Shown here: one piece after another, positions 54,245 through 63,064 of the stretch | How the letters are laid out: every line of letters starts with the position of its first letter | How positions within the stretch are numbered: the first letter of the stretch is position 1 | Assembly: GCA_017983495.1 (NCBI GenBank) | Contig: JAGOBH010000001.1 | Coordinates: 806,001 to 870,000, forward strand | Reading direction: 5' to 3' | From: Pyrinomonadaceae bacterium | GTDB lineage: Bacteria; Acidobacteriota; Blastocatellia; Pyrinomonadales; Pyrinomonadaceae | Length of the DNA: 64,000 bases | The notes under the pieces: generated by a model | The model's database searches: none | The model's input: the letters and a program-made list of their open reading frames with translations, nothing else | What the model was told of the DNA's origin: nothing | Position numbers and translations under genes: made by a program

Positions 54245-54387
54245 TTTTAAAACTTTTTGCTAAGTCATTTTTTTACAACAATTAACGCGCTCAGCCTAAG
54301 GTAGAGCGTTAATTTATGCGTAACAATTTGGTAACGCCTTACGGCGCAAGGATTTAAAGCGGAATCCACATGTGGAAAACGAAAATA
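54245..54387. other. Rest of the nrdA upstream gap
   Basis: AT-rich, no gene supported. GCGTAAC and GGTAACGC near 54317-54336 are similar but do not form a clear stem. The MBL gene ends at 54388 on the same strand without an obvious terminator here. Confidence 0.3.
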
Positions 54388-55155
54388 TCAGTGTGTTTCG
54401 ACGATCAGGCCGTCGTAGCCGAACTGCACATTATCGGGCAAAAGCCGCGTGTCGCGTTCGTGGAGGATGTCGTGGTTAAGGTGCGTCAGATACGCACGCT
54501 TTGGCTGCAGATCTTCGATGATCGCTAGGGCCTCTTCGAGACAGAGGTGTGTCGAGTGCGGCTTGATGCGGACGCAGTCGAGCACTAGGACGTCGAGGTC
54601 ACGCAGGCCGTCCATCGAGGCGGGCGGGATGGTCTTGAGGTCGGTCGCGTAGGCAAAATCGTTAAAGCGATAGGCAATGACGGGCAGTTTGCCGTGGGTG
54701 ACCTCAAGCGGCGTGACGACGAGGTCTTCGCCAAAGCAGAACGGTGCATTGGGCTCGACCGTGTGCGGTATCAGCTGCGGCAGGCCGCCGCCAAAATGCG
54801 TCGGCTTAAAGATGTATTGAAATATCCGGCGCAGATCGGTCCAGGCGATCTCGTTAGCGTAAACGCCCATCGCTCCGTAACGAAAATTGAGCGGCCGGAT
54901 GTCGTCGAGCCCGAAAACATGGTCGACGTGGCAATGGGTCAGCAAGACGGCGTCGAGATGGCGAATGTTGGCACGCAATGCCTGTTGGCGAAAATCGATC
55001 GACGTATCGACGAGGATCTTAGTGCTGCGGTGCTCGACCAGAACCGAGACCCGCAGGCGTTTATCACGCGGGTCATCCGACATGCACGTCTCACAGTCGC
55101 ACCCGATTGAGGGAACGCCCGTCGATGTGCCTGTGCCTAAGAAAGTGAGCTTCAT
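54388..55155 (-). CDS. MBL-fold metal-dependent hydrolase (PhnP-like)
   Basis: A 255-residue cytoplasmic beta-lactamase-fold enzyme. It starts MKLTFLGTGTSTGVPSIGCDC, has the metal site LTHCHVDHVFGLDDIRP (HxHxDH) and YATDLK with the next Asp. A Cys-rich CDCETC near residue 20 also occurs in PhnP-type phosphodiesterases, where it helps bind a structural zinc. It likely cleaves a cyclic phosphate or related diester. ATG 55155 starts the conserved first strand; longer frames do not. Confidence 0.85.
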   Translation of the reverse strand: MKLTFLGTGTSTGVPSIGCDCETCMSDDPRDKRLRVSVLVEHRSTKILVDTSIDFRQQALRANIRHLDAVLLTHCHVDHVFGLDDIRPLNFRYGAMGVYANEIAWTDLRRIFQYIFKPTHFGGGLPQLIPHTVEPNAPFCFGEDLVVTPLEVTHGKLPVIAYRFNDFAYATDLKTIPPASMDGLRDLDVLVLDCVRIKPHSTHLCLEEALAIIEDLQPKRAYLTHLNHDILHERDTRLLPDNVQFGYDGLIVETH

Positions 55156-55354
55156 CACCTTTATTCTAACCCTAACACCGCCCGGAGACGAAAATAGCCC
55201 GGTAACGGAACATTTCGTGGGTGTACGTTGGCGCACATCTATTTATTTTCCGATGCGGGATTATTAACCTGTGCCCCGGGTCAACGGACTGTTGAACGCA
55301 TCAGCCAAAAGGACGGCTCAAAGGCAAATAGTGAAGTAGAACGAGTTAATAATT

Positions 55355-56260
55355 ATGTATAAAATAATAAAAAATCTTGCGATGGTATTTACCGTGGCAG
55401 TTACGCTGGCATTTTCTGCGAACGCACAGAACACAGAGAAAAAGCTGGTCGTTAATCCGGATGGAACCTACTCGGTGATCGAATATCCGGTTGGTAAAGA
55501 GGTTATCGTAAATCTCGTACCGATGACCGGGTTGACCAGTACCGGCACGGCCAGGGTCGTGCGAACGGTGAGCGGAACAAAGGTTTACTTTGATCTCGCC
55601 GGTGCTCCGGCCGACTGGAAAAATGTTTACGCTTACGCGGTCGACCCGAGCGGCTCGACATCAGTGCTTGGACCGATACAGTTTATGAGCGGCATGGGAA
55701 AGGCGGAATTTGATACGCCGCTCAACCAGTTCATGTTGGTGCTGTCGCCGGTCGAAGGCCTGAGCACCTATGACGCAACCAGCCCTTATGTCTTCCGCAG
55801 CGAAGCACCAAAGGGATATGCGATAGTTCCGCGTACAATTACCGATACCACCAAAGCCGTAGCAGGAACGCAGCTGGCAGACGCATCATACAATGTGCCG
55901 ATGCTCGGCGTGCCGAAATTCGAAGGCAAAACGACGGAAGTTCGCGTAAAGTTTGGCGGCGAACTTAGCGGTCTGGACGGAAAAGCGTATCTCAAGCCCG
56001 AGGGCGGAAAGACCTCGATCAAAATGCGCTTCGGCGATATGAAGAAAGTTCCGATGAACACTCGTATGGTGCTCTGGGCATCGGGAACGGACGGAAGTTA
56101 TATCAAGATCGGCCAGGTGATCAACACCGGCAGCCGTGATGAGGCGGAGATCCGGGGCGAAACTGCATTGGCTGATTTTGGCCTACTTGTGACGATCGAA
56201 GACGTCGATGTCACACGTCCGACCAGCAGGATATTCTCTACTTTTATGGTAAACCCGTAA
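55355..56260 (+). CDS. Exported protein of unknown function
   Basis: A 301-residue secreted protein (signal IIKNLAMVFTVAVTLAFSANA). It has no Cys in the mature part and appears all beta, with PVGKEVIVNLVPMTGLTSTG and VRVKFGGELSGLDGKAYLKP as strands (read in parts). Two halves share a sense of anti-parallel strands, possibly two beta-sandwiches. I do not recognise a family. A strong two-way terminator follows. Confidence 0.65.
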   Translation: MYKIIKNLAMVFTVAVTLAFSANAQNTEKKLVVNPDGTYSVIEYPVGKEVIVNLVPMTGLTSTGTARVVRTVSGTKVYFDLAGAPADWKNVYAYAVDPSGSTSVLGPIQFMSGMGKAEFDTPLNQFMLVLSPVEGLSTYDATSPYVFRSEAPKGYAIVPRTITDTTKAVAGTQLADASYNVPMLGVPKFEGKTTEVRVKFGGELSGLDGKAYLKPEGGKTSIKMRFGDMKKVPMNTRMVLWASGTDGSYIKIGQVINTGSRDEAEIRGETALADFGLLVTIEDVDVTRPTSRIFSTFMVNP

Positions 56261-56280
56261 TTCGGAGATTAATTAAAATA

Positions 56281-56317
56281 AAGAGAGGCGATCGATTTTT
56301 GAGATCGCCTCTCTTTT
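56281..56317. terminator. Strong two-way terminator
   Basis: AAGAGAGGCGATC (56281-56293) and GATCGCCTCTCTT (56303-56315), 13 perfect pairs, T run on the + side and TTTATTTT on the - side. It separates two convergent genes. Confidence 0.92.
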
Positions 56318-56334
56318 TAATTTTTATAATTTGG

Positions 56335-56901
56335 TTACTTTTTACCCAGGATGTCCGCACCGGAGAATTTCTGAGCGGCCTGAGCCTTTAGTTTTTCTTC
56401 GGTTGCACGAACGATCTGGACGTATTGCATGCGAAGATCCGCGAGCAGGCCTTCGAGCAGACGGCTTTCCTGCGGGTGAAGATTGCCCTTGGTCTTCGCA
56501 CTCAGCATCGACAAAATATCGAGCCAGTATTTGCCACTGTCGAGGTCGAGGCTCCGCTGGCCGGTCGCGGGGTGCGGCATAGCTCCGAGCGCGGCGGCGG
56601 CGTTGGTCGCGAGCGTCGAGAGAAAATTGACAAAGCTCGCCGGGTCTTGTGCTCCGGGGATCTCCTCACTGTCATCTTCGCCTTCAAACTCTTCTTCAAC
56701 GTCCGCCGGGCCGATGTGTGTTTCCTGGACCTGCGGCGCTGGCTGCTGTGCCGACGGAGGAGCGTCTTCTGCCGGAGGGGCCGGTTTTACGGGAGCCGCG
56801 TCGAGCGTCACGCCCTCACGTATTGAGCCGTCCGCGTTAAATTTTCGCTTGTCAGCGACCTTGTAATGTACTTCTTCGTTCTCGTCGTCGTGACCGATCA
56901 T
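56335..56901 (-). CDS. DUF1844-domain protein
   Basis: A 188-residue cytoplasmic protein. Residues 30-80 are Pro/Ala/Glu-rich. The DUF1844 region is about 85-180: DPASFVNFLSTLATNAAAALG, then GQRSLDLDSGKYWLDILSML and LLADLRMQYVQIV (read in parts). The domain is common in Acidobacteria and deltaproteobacteria and of unknown role. It is divergent from mazG across a repeat. Confidence 0.85.
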   Translation of the reverse strand: MIGHDDENEEVHYKVADKRKFNADGSIREGVTLDAAPVKPAPPAEDAPPSAQQPAPQVQETHIGPADVEEEFEGEDDSEEIPGAQDPASFVNFLSTLATNAAAALGAMPHPATGQRSLDLDSGKYWLDILSMLSAKTKGNLHPQESRLLEGLLADLRMQYVQIVRATEEKLKAQAAQKFSGADILGKK

Positions 56902-56964
56902 ATATTTTTACCTTGTATCGATAGTAGCATTTTGGGAAAAAAGAATTCAAAATCATTCCGAGCC

Positions 56965-57034
56965 GTTAGTTGTTAGTGGTTCGTTGTTCGTGGCTGATGC
57001 TGCGGCGACGAACAACTGGCAACGAACTACGAAC
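56965..57034. repeat. GTTCGTTGTTCGT hairpin repeat
   Basis: GTTGTTCGT (56983-56991) and ACGAACAAC (57008-57016) pair exactly, inside longer tandem GTT[AC]GT-like units on the left and ACGAACTACGAACAA on the right. It abuts the mazG start. Confidence 0.75.
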
Positions 57035-57040
57035 AAAACA

Positions 57041-57853
57041 ATGTCCAAATCTTTTGATGAATTGATATCGGTGATGGCACGTTTACGGGCTCCGGGCGGG
57101 TGCCCTTGGGACGCGGAGCAGACCTATCAGTCGCTGTCGCAATACCTGCTCGAAGAGGCGTATGAGACCTTCGACGCGATCCATGAGGCCGATGAGACGG
57201 GCGACACGGCAAATCTGCGTGAGGAACTGGGCGATCTGTTGCTGCAGGTGGTCTTTCACTCGACGATCGGGGCCGAACGCGGTGATTTTACAATCGACGA
57301 CGTTGCCGACGGCGTGACACAAAAGCTGATATTGCGTCACCCGCACGTTTTCGGCGACGCGAATTTCGCTCGTGCCGAAGACGTCCTCGACAACTGGGAC
57401 CAGCTCAAGGCCGACGAACGAAAGGCGTCCGGCAAGGTCGAAAAGGAACGCGAATCTATACTTGACGAGGTCCCACTGCACTTTCCGGCACTGCTCGAGG
57501 GGCTCAAGCTGACCAAAAAGGCGGCAAAAGTCGGGTTTGACTGGGAGAACGCGGGGCAAATATTTGAAAAACTAGACGAAGAGTCGGCCGAGCTCAGGGC
57601 AGCGATCGAACGCGGTGACACCGCCAACATTGCCGAAGAGATCGGCGATCTGCTCTTTGTCGTCCAAAATCTCGCCCGCCATCTGGATGTCGAACCGGAG
57701 ACCGCACTCAAGAAGACCAACCGCAAATTTCGCCGGCGTTTCAAGTTTATCGAGGATGAGCTAAAGCGGGAAGGGAAAACACTGGAAGATGCCGATCTGA
57801 AGGAAATGGACGAGCTATGGAACAAGTCGAAATCAGCACGCACATCTTCCTAG
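57041..57853 (+). CDS. mazG: Nucleoside triphosphate pyrophosphohydrolase
   Basis: A 270-residue, two-domain house-cleaning enzyme that cleaves NTPs, including damaged ones, to NMP and PPi. Each domain has the EExxD-type helix: GGCPWDAEQTYQSLSQYLLEEAYE and LREELGDLLLQVVFH in the first, IAEEIGDLLFVVQNLAR in the second (read in parts). ATG 57041 (MSKSFDELISVMARLR) is used; the longer frame runs through the repeat hairpin. MazG in E. coli follows MazEF; here it sits 0.6-1.1 kb from a MazEF pair but between other genes. Confidence 0.94.
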   Translation: MSKSFDELISVMARLRAPGGCPWDAEQTYQSLSQYLLEEAYETFDAIHEADETGDTANLREELGDLLLQVVFHSTIGAERGDFTIDDVADGVTQKLILRHPHVFGDANFARAEDVLDNWDQLKADERKASGKVEKERESILDEVPLHFPALLEGLKLTKKAAKVGFDWENAGQIFEKLDEESAELRAAIERGDTANIAEEIGDLLFVVQNLARHLDVEPETALKKTNRKFRRRFKFIEDELKREGKTLEDADLKEMDELWNKSKSARTSS

Positions 57854-57888
57854 TCATGTTATATTTATTTTCAGGAGCTCAATAAGTC

Positions 57889-58128
57889 ATGGCAACGACC
57901 ACAGACATTCAAGAACGCAAGATCGAGCTGATTCAGTGGCTTTCTGTAATTGATGACATTTCGCTGCCTGATAGGATCAGCGACTTAAAAGTTCAGGTCG
58001 AAGGCAACTGGGCGGATGATCTTGCTGATGACGAAATAGCATCGATCGCCAAAGGTCTCGCCGATGCCGGGCAGGGAAAGCTGCAACCTCATTCCAAGGC
58101 TTTCGAGATCTATAAAAAGTGGCTATGA
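57889..58128 (+). CDS. Antitoxin, RelB-like (partner of broken ParE/RelE)
   Basis: A 79-residue acidic protein with AGGAG before ATG 57889. IELIQWLSVIDDISLPDRI begins it and KGLADAGQGKLQPHSKAFEIYKKWL ends it, as in antitoxins of the RelB/addiction-module class paired with ParE-like toxins. The stop overlaps the toxin start (ATGA). The partner toxin is frameshifted, so the antitoxin may be kept only as a remnant or may answer to other toxins. Confidence 0.75.
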   Translation: MATTTDIQERKIELIQWLSVIDDISLPDRISDLKVQVEGNWADDLADDEIASIAKGLADAGQGKLQPHSKAFEIYKKWL

Positions 58129-58417
58129 GAGTGTTATGGACAGACCATGCTCTCGATGAACTCGAACAGACATTTAAGTATCTTGAGCATAATTTCTCAG
58201 ACAAAGAGATCCAGCGCTGGCCAACAAGATCGAATCTACCCTCAGATTAATTTCAAAAAATCCGCTGCTTTATCCGCCATCAAATAGCATTGAACATGTG
58301 CGGCGGGCGCTAGTAACTCCTCACAACACGCTCTACTATCGATTGGCTCAGAACAATATCGAGATTTTGTCGTTCTTTTCAAATCGACGGGATCCTGATG
58401 AGTTGATCGTTGATTAG
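58125..58417 (+). pseudogene. ParE/RelE-family toxin, frameshifted
   Basis: The ATG at 58125 overlaps the antitoxin stop. Frame 1 encodes MRVLWTDHALDELEQTFKYL and on to EIQR, typical of ParE, then goes out of frame near 58215 and ends at 58250 after 41 residues. Starting with CTG 58217 in another frame, 66 codons continue the family sequence (LANKIESTLRLISKNPLLY, later HVRRALVTPHNTLYYRLA and ILSFFSNRRDPDEL) to a stop at 58417. One base lost near 58215 explains this. Whole toxin would be about 97 residues. It is either inactivated or a base error. Confidence 0.9.
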
Positions 58418-58426
58418 ATAAGCGGT

Positions 58427-58747
58427 TTACTCCGCAAACATTTCCTGCAGTTTATCCAACGTTTCCTTGTGCGCCGATCTTTCGACTTCGCCGATCTTTT
58501 TGACGAGGCGGGCGGTATCGACCGTTCGGAGTTGATCGAGGACGATCATGCGTTCGTTGTTGAGGAAATTAACCGCGATGCGTGTCGGGTATTTGGCTGT
58601 CGAGGACGACAGCGGCGCGACGATGACGTTCGACAGGTTACGGTTGAGTTCGTCCGGCGACAGCACGACGCACGGACGCGTATTGCGGGCGTTTTTGGTG
58701 ACCTCGGTGTCGAGGTTTACAAGATAGACGTCAAATCGACTTACCAT
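58427..58747 (-). CDS. mazF: MazF/PemK-family toxin
   Basis: A 106-residue endoribonuclease toxin. The start MVSRFDVYLVNLDTEVTKNARNTRPCVVL shows the MazF core with R-P-C-V-V-L (read in parts), and VIVAPLSSSTAKYPTRI holds the catalytic Thr/Ser region. Its ATG overlaps the antitoxin stop by seven bases. It ends nine bp from the dead ParE-like gene on the other strand. Confidence 0.9.
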   Translation of the reverse strand: MVSRFDVYLVNLDTEVTKNARNTRPCVVLSPDELNRNLSNVIVAPLSSSTAKYPTRIAVNFLNNERMIVLDQLRTVDTARLVKKIGEVERSAHKETLDKLQEMFAE

Positions 58748-58989
58748 TGCCACTCCCTTTTTTCAAACGCGGTCGGCGTCGCTCCGTCCATCATTTCGTC
58801 GTCTTCGTTTTCTGCCATTGCCTTGAACGCCTCGTCCCAGCCGGCACGCGGCTTTTGGGCGTTGCGGATGAGGATGCCGTCAGGATGGAGTTCGAGATCG
58901 ACCTCGCCCGTGATGCGGCTCTCTTCGAGCAGGACCTTAGGGATGCGGATACCCTGAGAATTACCGATCTGGATGATCTGGGTTTTCAT
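58741..58989 (-). CDS. mazE: MazE/AbrB-fold antitoxin
   Basis: An 82-residue protein with the SpoVT/AbrB swapped-hairpin DNA-binding fold: MKTQIIQIGNSQGIRIPKVLL and GEVDLELHPDGILIR. The acidic C-terminal end (MAENEDDEMMDG) would bind MazF. Upstream of mazF and overlapping it, the usual order. Confidence 0.92.
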   Translation of the reverse strand: MKTQIIQIGNSQGIRIPKVLLEESRITGEVDLELHPDGILIRNAQKPRAGWDEAFKAMAENEDDEMMDGATPTAFEKREWQW

Positions 58990-59020
58990 AATTACATCGT
59001 AATTACATGGCCGAATTTCG

Positions 59021-60304
59021 TCAACCGATCTTTGTTACTCCGTTCATGTATTTATGGAGAACATCGGGGATCACGACCGAACCGTCCGCTTGCTGATAAT
59101 TTTCGATAATGGCGAGCCAAGTTCGCCCGACGGCCAGGCCGCTGCCGTTCATCGTGTGGACAAACTCGGGTTTGGCTCCGCCGGCCCGTCGAAAACGGAG
59201 ATTCATACGCCGTGCCTGAAAATCACCGCAATTAGAACAGCTCGAGATCTCACGGTAGGTCTTCTGGCTTGGCAACCAGACCTCGAGGTCATAGGTTTTG
59301 CGTGCGCCAAAGCCCATATCACCGGTCGAAAGGACAACCGTGCGGTACGGCAGGCCGAGCAGCTGCAGAATGCGTTCGGCATTTGCCGTCAGCTTTTCGT
59401 GCTCGTCCTCAGAGTTTTCGGGAAGCGAGAGCTTGACGAGCTCGACCTTTTCAAACTGATGCTGCCGGATCAGCCCGCGGGTGTCGCGGCCGTAGCTGCC
59501 GGCTTCGCTGCGAAAACACATCGAATACGCAGTGAAATGCTTGGGCAGGTTTGACGCGTCGAGTATCTCGTCGGCGTAGTAATTGGTCACCGGGACCTCG
59601 GCTGTCGGGATCAGGGCAAAGGCCCGCTCATCCTTGATGTGAAACAGATCTTCTTCAAATTTCGGCAGCTGATTGGTGCCAAACAGGGCCGTCCGGTTGA
59701 CCAGATATGGCGGCATCGTCTCGGTGTATCCGTGCTCGGTCGTATGGACGTCGAGCATAAAATTGACCAGAGCACGCTCCAGCCGGGCACCGGCACCGTT
59801 GAGAATGGCAAACCGTGAACCGGCGATCTTGGTCGCTCGTTCGAAATCGACTATGCCGAGAGCCTCGCCGAGATCGACGTGGTCCTTGGGCTCGAATTCG
59901 AATTCGCGGGGTGTGCCCCATCGGCGGATCTCGACATTTGCCGTCTCGTCAGCTCCGACGGGAACGTCGTCTGCCGGCATGTTGGGCAGATTGATAAGCA
60001 CGTCGCGCATTGCTGCGTCGGCCTCGTCACGGGCACGTTCGAGCTCGGCCTGCTTATCTTTCAGTCCGGCGACCTCGGCCTTTTTCGCTTCGGCCTCGTC
60101 TCGTTTTCCGGCCTGCATCAACGCTCCGATCTCTTTGCTCGACGCGTTTCTGATCTGATTGATATTGTCTGCCTCGCCGATCACGCGTCGGCGCTCGGCG
60201 TCAAGCTCGACAAATTTATCTAGCGAATCGGACGGAAAATTGCGGTTGGCCATTGCATGACGGACCGCCTCTAAATTATCTCTGACAAAACTGAGGTCCA
60301 GCAT
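59021..60304 (-). CDS. serS: Seryl-tRNA synthetase
   Basis: A 427-residue class II synthetase. The N-terminal coiled-coil arm is residues about 25-105 ([29 protein letters not shown] in part). Core motif 2 has [26 protein letters not shown] (in part) and motif 3 ends [19 protein letters not shown]. It charges tRNA-Ser and, as a first step, tRNA-Sec. No tRNA or riboswitch sits beside it. Confidence 0.97.
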   Translation of the reverse strand: MLDLSFVRDNLEAVRHAMANRNFPSDSLDKFVELDAERRRVIGEADNINQIRNASSKEIGALMQAGKRDEAEAKKAEVAGLKDKQAELERARDEADAAMRDVLINLPNMPADDVPVGADETANVEIRRWGTPREFEFEPKDHVDLGEALGIVDFERATKIAGSRFAILNGAGARLERALVNFMLDVHTTEHGYTETMPPYLVNRTALFGTNQLPKFEEDLFHIKDERAFALIPTAEVPVTNYYADEILDASNLPKHFTAYSMCFRSEAGSYGRDTRGLIRQHQFEKVELVKLSLPENSEDEHEKLTANAERILQLLGLPYRTVVLSTGDMGFGARKTYDLEVWLPSQKTYREISSCSNCGDFQARRMNLRFRRAGGAKPEFVHTMNGSGLAVGRTWLAIIENYQQADGSVVIPDVLHKYMNGVTKIG

Positions 60305-60475
60305 CTTTCTATTTCACCCCGGTGGCTACATTGTTATCACTTGGCCTAATCCGGCCATGCCAACGACAAACTTCGTTATACGGCTGACGCGAACAAGGTT
60401 GTTTCCCGCCAACTAATAGCCTAAAATCTAGAGTTTAACTTAACTATTGGACTTTTCGTAGTTAGAAGACCTGGT

Positions 60476-61351
60476 ATGACAAACAAAATTCGCAAGGCTG
60501 TTTTTCCCGCCGCCGGCCTCGGGACGAGATTTCTGCCGGCCACAAAGGCATCGCCGAAAGAGATGCTGCCGCTGGTCGACAAACCGCTGATTCAGTATTC
60601 GGTCGAAGAGGCCGTCGCGAGCGGTATCGAATCGATACTGATCATCACCGGCCGCGACAAAAGCGCGATCGAGAACCACTTTGACATCTCGTACGAGCTC
60701 GAACAAATGCTGACGGAAAAGGGCAAGACCGAGATGTTCGAAGAGGTTCGGGCCATTTCGGACATCGCCAAGATCAGCTATACGCGGCAAAAACAGGCGT
60801 TGGGGCTCGGGCACGCTATCTATCAGGCAAAGGATTTTGTCGGCAACGAAGCGTTCGCCGCTTTGCTCGCTGACGACGTCGTGGATGCCGAACGGCCGGC
60901 GTTGCGGCAGATGATGGACGTTTACGAGAAGTACGAGGCACCGGTGATCGCGACGATGCAGGTCGATGGCGAGGCAATTTCGCGCTTTGGCGTTATCGAT
61001 GCCGACGAGATCGAACCCGGCGTTTACCGCATCAAGGACATGGTCGAAAAGCCGGCTTATGCCGACGCTCCGTCCGATCTTGCGATCATCGGGCGGTACA
61101 TTTTCACTCCTGACATCTTTGACGCGATCGAGCAAACAGAGCCCGGGGCCGGCGGCGAGATCCAGATAACCGACGCGATGCGCCTGTTGCTGAAACAGCG
61201 TCCGTTCTACGCCGTCAAGCTCGAAGGCACGCGCCATGACGCCGGCGACAAACTCGGCTTTCTCATCGCCACCGTAGAATACGCCCTAAAACGCCCCGAC
61301 CTGAGCGGCGATTTTCGCGAGTATCTGAGGAGTCTTGATCTGAATCGTTAA
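60476..61351 (+). CDS. galU: UTP-glucose-1-phosphate uridylyltransferase
   Basis: A 291-residue enzyme making UDP-glucose for glycans, trehalose and cell-wall uses. It begins KAVFPAAGLGTRFLPATKA with the nucleotide loop, then SPKEMLPLVDKPLIQYSVEEA, ALLADDVVDAE with metal Asp, and the sugar site around KDMVEKPAYADAPSD. It provides the product of glucose-1-phosphate that starch breakdown also feeds, but no operon link is present. Terminator hairpin follows. Confidence 0.96.
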   Translation: MTNKIRKAVFPAAGLGTRFLPATKASPKEMLPLVDKPLIQYSVEEAVASGIESILIITGRDKSAIENHFDISYELEQMLTEKGKTEMFEEVRAISDIAKISYTRQKQALGLGHAIYQAKDFVGNEAFAALLADDVVDAERPALRQMMDVYEKYEAPVIATMQVDGEAISRFGVIDADEIEPGVYRIKDMVEKPAYADAPSDLAIIGRYIFTPDIFDAIEQTEPGAGGEIQITDAMRLLLKQRPFYAVKLEGTRHDAGDKLGFLIATVEYALKRPDLSGDFREYLRSLDLNR

Positions 61352-61415
61352 CAGGCCGATCGAGCTAGCACGCGTTAGCTTAAATAAGTTCGGAGTAATA
61401 GTCTCAGTTCGAACT

Positions 61416-61455
61416 AGAAACGCCGCCAGCACATTGCTCGCGGCGTTTCTTATTT
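61416..61455. terminator. Terminator between galU and the GGDEF gene
   Basis: AGAAACGCCGC (61416-61426) and GCGGCGTTTCT (61440-61450), 11 perfect pairs, then TATTT. It can serve both converging genes. Confidence 0.85.
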
Positions 61456-61478
61456 GGTTACTCTGCGGATCGATCCGA

Positions 61479-62690
61479 CTATCGTTGGATCAATTGAGTG
61501 TCTTCAACGGCGACCGATGGCATGAATTGCGGGGTCGGCGCCATTTTGCGCATTTGTTTTTGGCGGTACATCTTGGCGTCGGCGGATTGGATGGTGGCTT
61601 CGAGATCGGCGATATCCGCAAAATCCTCGAAAGCGTGTGAAACGCCGATCGACAGCGAATGATGAACTCCCTCGACGCGAACGTCTGAGAGCATTGTTTC
61701 GAGCTTCGCCATCCGCACCGATGCCGCGTCGGCGTCGAGCCCGATCATGATGATGAAAAATTCGTCGCCGCCCCAGCGGAAGATCAGATCTTCGCTGCGG
61801 ACGATCTCGCGAATTGCGCGGACGACCGCTCGGATCGCGATATCGCCGACGGCGTGGCCGTAAATGTCGTTGATCGTCTTAAGATTGTCGATATCAAAAA
61901 AGCCGACGCTGCCCGATGACGGGCGGTCGTCACCGGCATGCCGTTTTACATAGCCATGAAACGCGTGCCGGTTTAGAGCGGTCGTCAGCGGGTCGATGTG
62001 GACGAGCCCCTCGAGCTTTTCGTGCGCCGCCCTAAGTTTTTCGTTAGCGATCTTGGCGTCCGACAGCACGAGTTCGAGCAGGACGATGACCATACCAAAC
62101 CCGAGCAATATCTGCAGTACCAGATCGATGATCGAATTGTACATCAGATACTCGGCCGGAAAATCGAAATATTGCCGCATCGAAAAGGCGACGAAATACT
62201 GCACAAAATCAGCTACGAGCAGGCCGAGTGCGACCAACATCACCTTCCAGCCAAAGCTACGGATCTTGGTTCGCCACAGTTCGTAAAACGCCATTGCGAA
62301 AAAGCCCGACAGCAGCAGCGAGTGGAGATTAAATACGAGATTAAAATCGGCGGCGACAAACGGCAGGGCAAAGGCGATCAGGATGAACGGCAGTATCAAT
62401 ATCTCTTGCCTGATGGGCAGTTCGCCGTTATCACCGAGGCTGCGGCAGCCCGCGATCAGGAAAAAGCCGAATACATACTGGGTCAGGAAATAAAAGCTGA
62501 ATAGCTGTGTCGAATATTCGTCATAGCTAAACGCTAGGCGCAGGCAAAACAGTGCAAACGACATGAATAGCCACGCGTGGGTCCAATGCACCAGAGCGAC
62601 GACCTTGAGCGAACGCCGTAAAAACAGCGTCAGCAACGTGATCAGCGAAACACCGGCGAGTTGTATGATCAGACCTATCTTCGAATCCAT
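61479..62690 (-). CDS. Membrane diguanylate cyclase (GGDEF)
   Basis: A 403-residue protein. About seven hydrophobic segments fill residues 1-210 (for example LIIQLAGVSLITLLTLFLRR and IDLVLQILLGFGMVIVLLEL), possibly a 7TM sensor. The GGDEF domain starts near 235 (HIDPLTTALNRHAFHGYV) and has the active motif RWGGDEFFIIM near residue 305 and an inhibitory RSED four-residue site five residues before it (R-x-x-D). So it should make c-di-GMP and be feedback-inhibited. A PilZ protein is encoded elsewhere in the window. Confidence 0.93.
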   Translation of the reverse strand: MDSKIGLIIQLAGVSLITLLTLFLRRSLKVVALVHWTHAWLFMSFALFCLRLAFSYDEYSTQLFSFYFLTQYVFGFFLIAGCRSLGDNGELPIRQEILILPFILIAFALPFVAADFNLVFNLHSLLLSGFFAMAFYELWRTKIRSFGWKVMLVALGLLVADFVQYFVAFSMRQYFDFPAEYLMYNSIIDLVLQILLGFGMVIVLLELVLSDAKIANEKLRAAHEKLEGLVHIDPLTTALNRHAFHGYVKRHAGDDRPSSGSVGFFDIDNLKTINDIYGHAVGDIAIRAVVRAIREIVRSEDLIFRWGGDEFFIIMIGLDADAASVRMAKLETMLSDVRVEGVHHSLSIGVSHAFEDFADIADLEATIQSADAKMYRQKQMRKMAPTPQFMPSVAVEDTQLIQR

Positions 62691-63064
62691 AATATGGAGG
62701 CGGGCGACTTAACCTGGCGGGGAGTTTCCGTCTGTGCGGAATCGATCGGGGGTGTGCTGAGAAGGGAGACCTCGTTAAAGAGTATAGTACAAACAATGTT
62801 TAATAGTCTAGAACTTTTTTTGCGGCCATGCATGGATCTTTGAGCTGGGAAATTGAACGGTTACGCATCGAAGACGCCATTTAAGAGCGGAAGCAGGGCA
62901 GACCGCGCGGGGCGCGGTCAAATCTTTCCTTATTACCCCAATCACGTCTCGATAAACACTCGACGCTTCGGCGACGGGGAAATAAAGAAAGCCCCGTCCG
63001 GTTGGACGAGGCCCTTCTTAAAATGACGCTCCGTCAAACAACTAACCACGCGGAAAGTGTGATG
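62691..63064. other. Gap between the GGDEF gene and the FG-GAP gene
   Basis: A 374-bp gap without a supported gene. The - strand TAGACT (near 62810) and TATACT (near 62786) at 18-bp spacing could be the promoter of the cyclase. A perfect hairpin GACCGCGC-GGG-GCGCGGTC is at 62901-62919. The FG-GAP gene terminator is at 62983-63012. Confidence 0.45.
62983..63012 (-). terminator. Terminator of the FG-GAP gene
   Basis: On the - strand GCCTCGTCC-AACC-GGACGGGGC (one mismatch) is followed by TTTCTTTATTT. Confidence 0.82.

Noticed and set aside
57041..58989. mazG read as part of a mazEF-mazG operon.
   Set aside because: mazEF is on the opposite strand, with another toxin-antitoxin pair in between, so there is no common transcript.
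62661..62843. A 60-codon + strand frame near the cyclase start.
   Set aside because: No ribosome site, overlaps the likely cyclase promoter, and no protein pattern.
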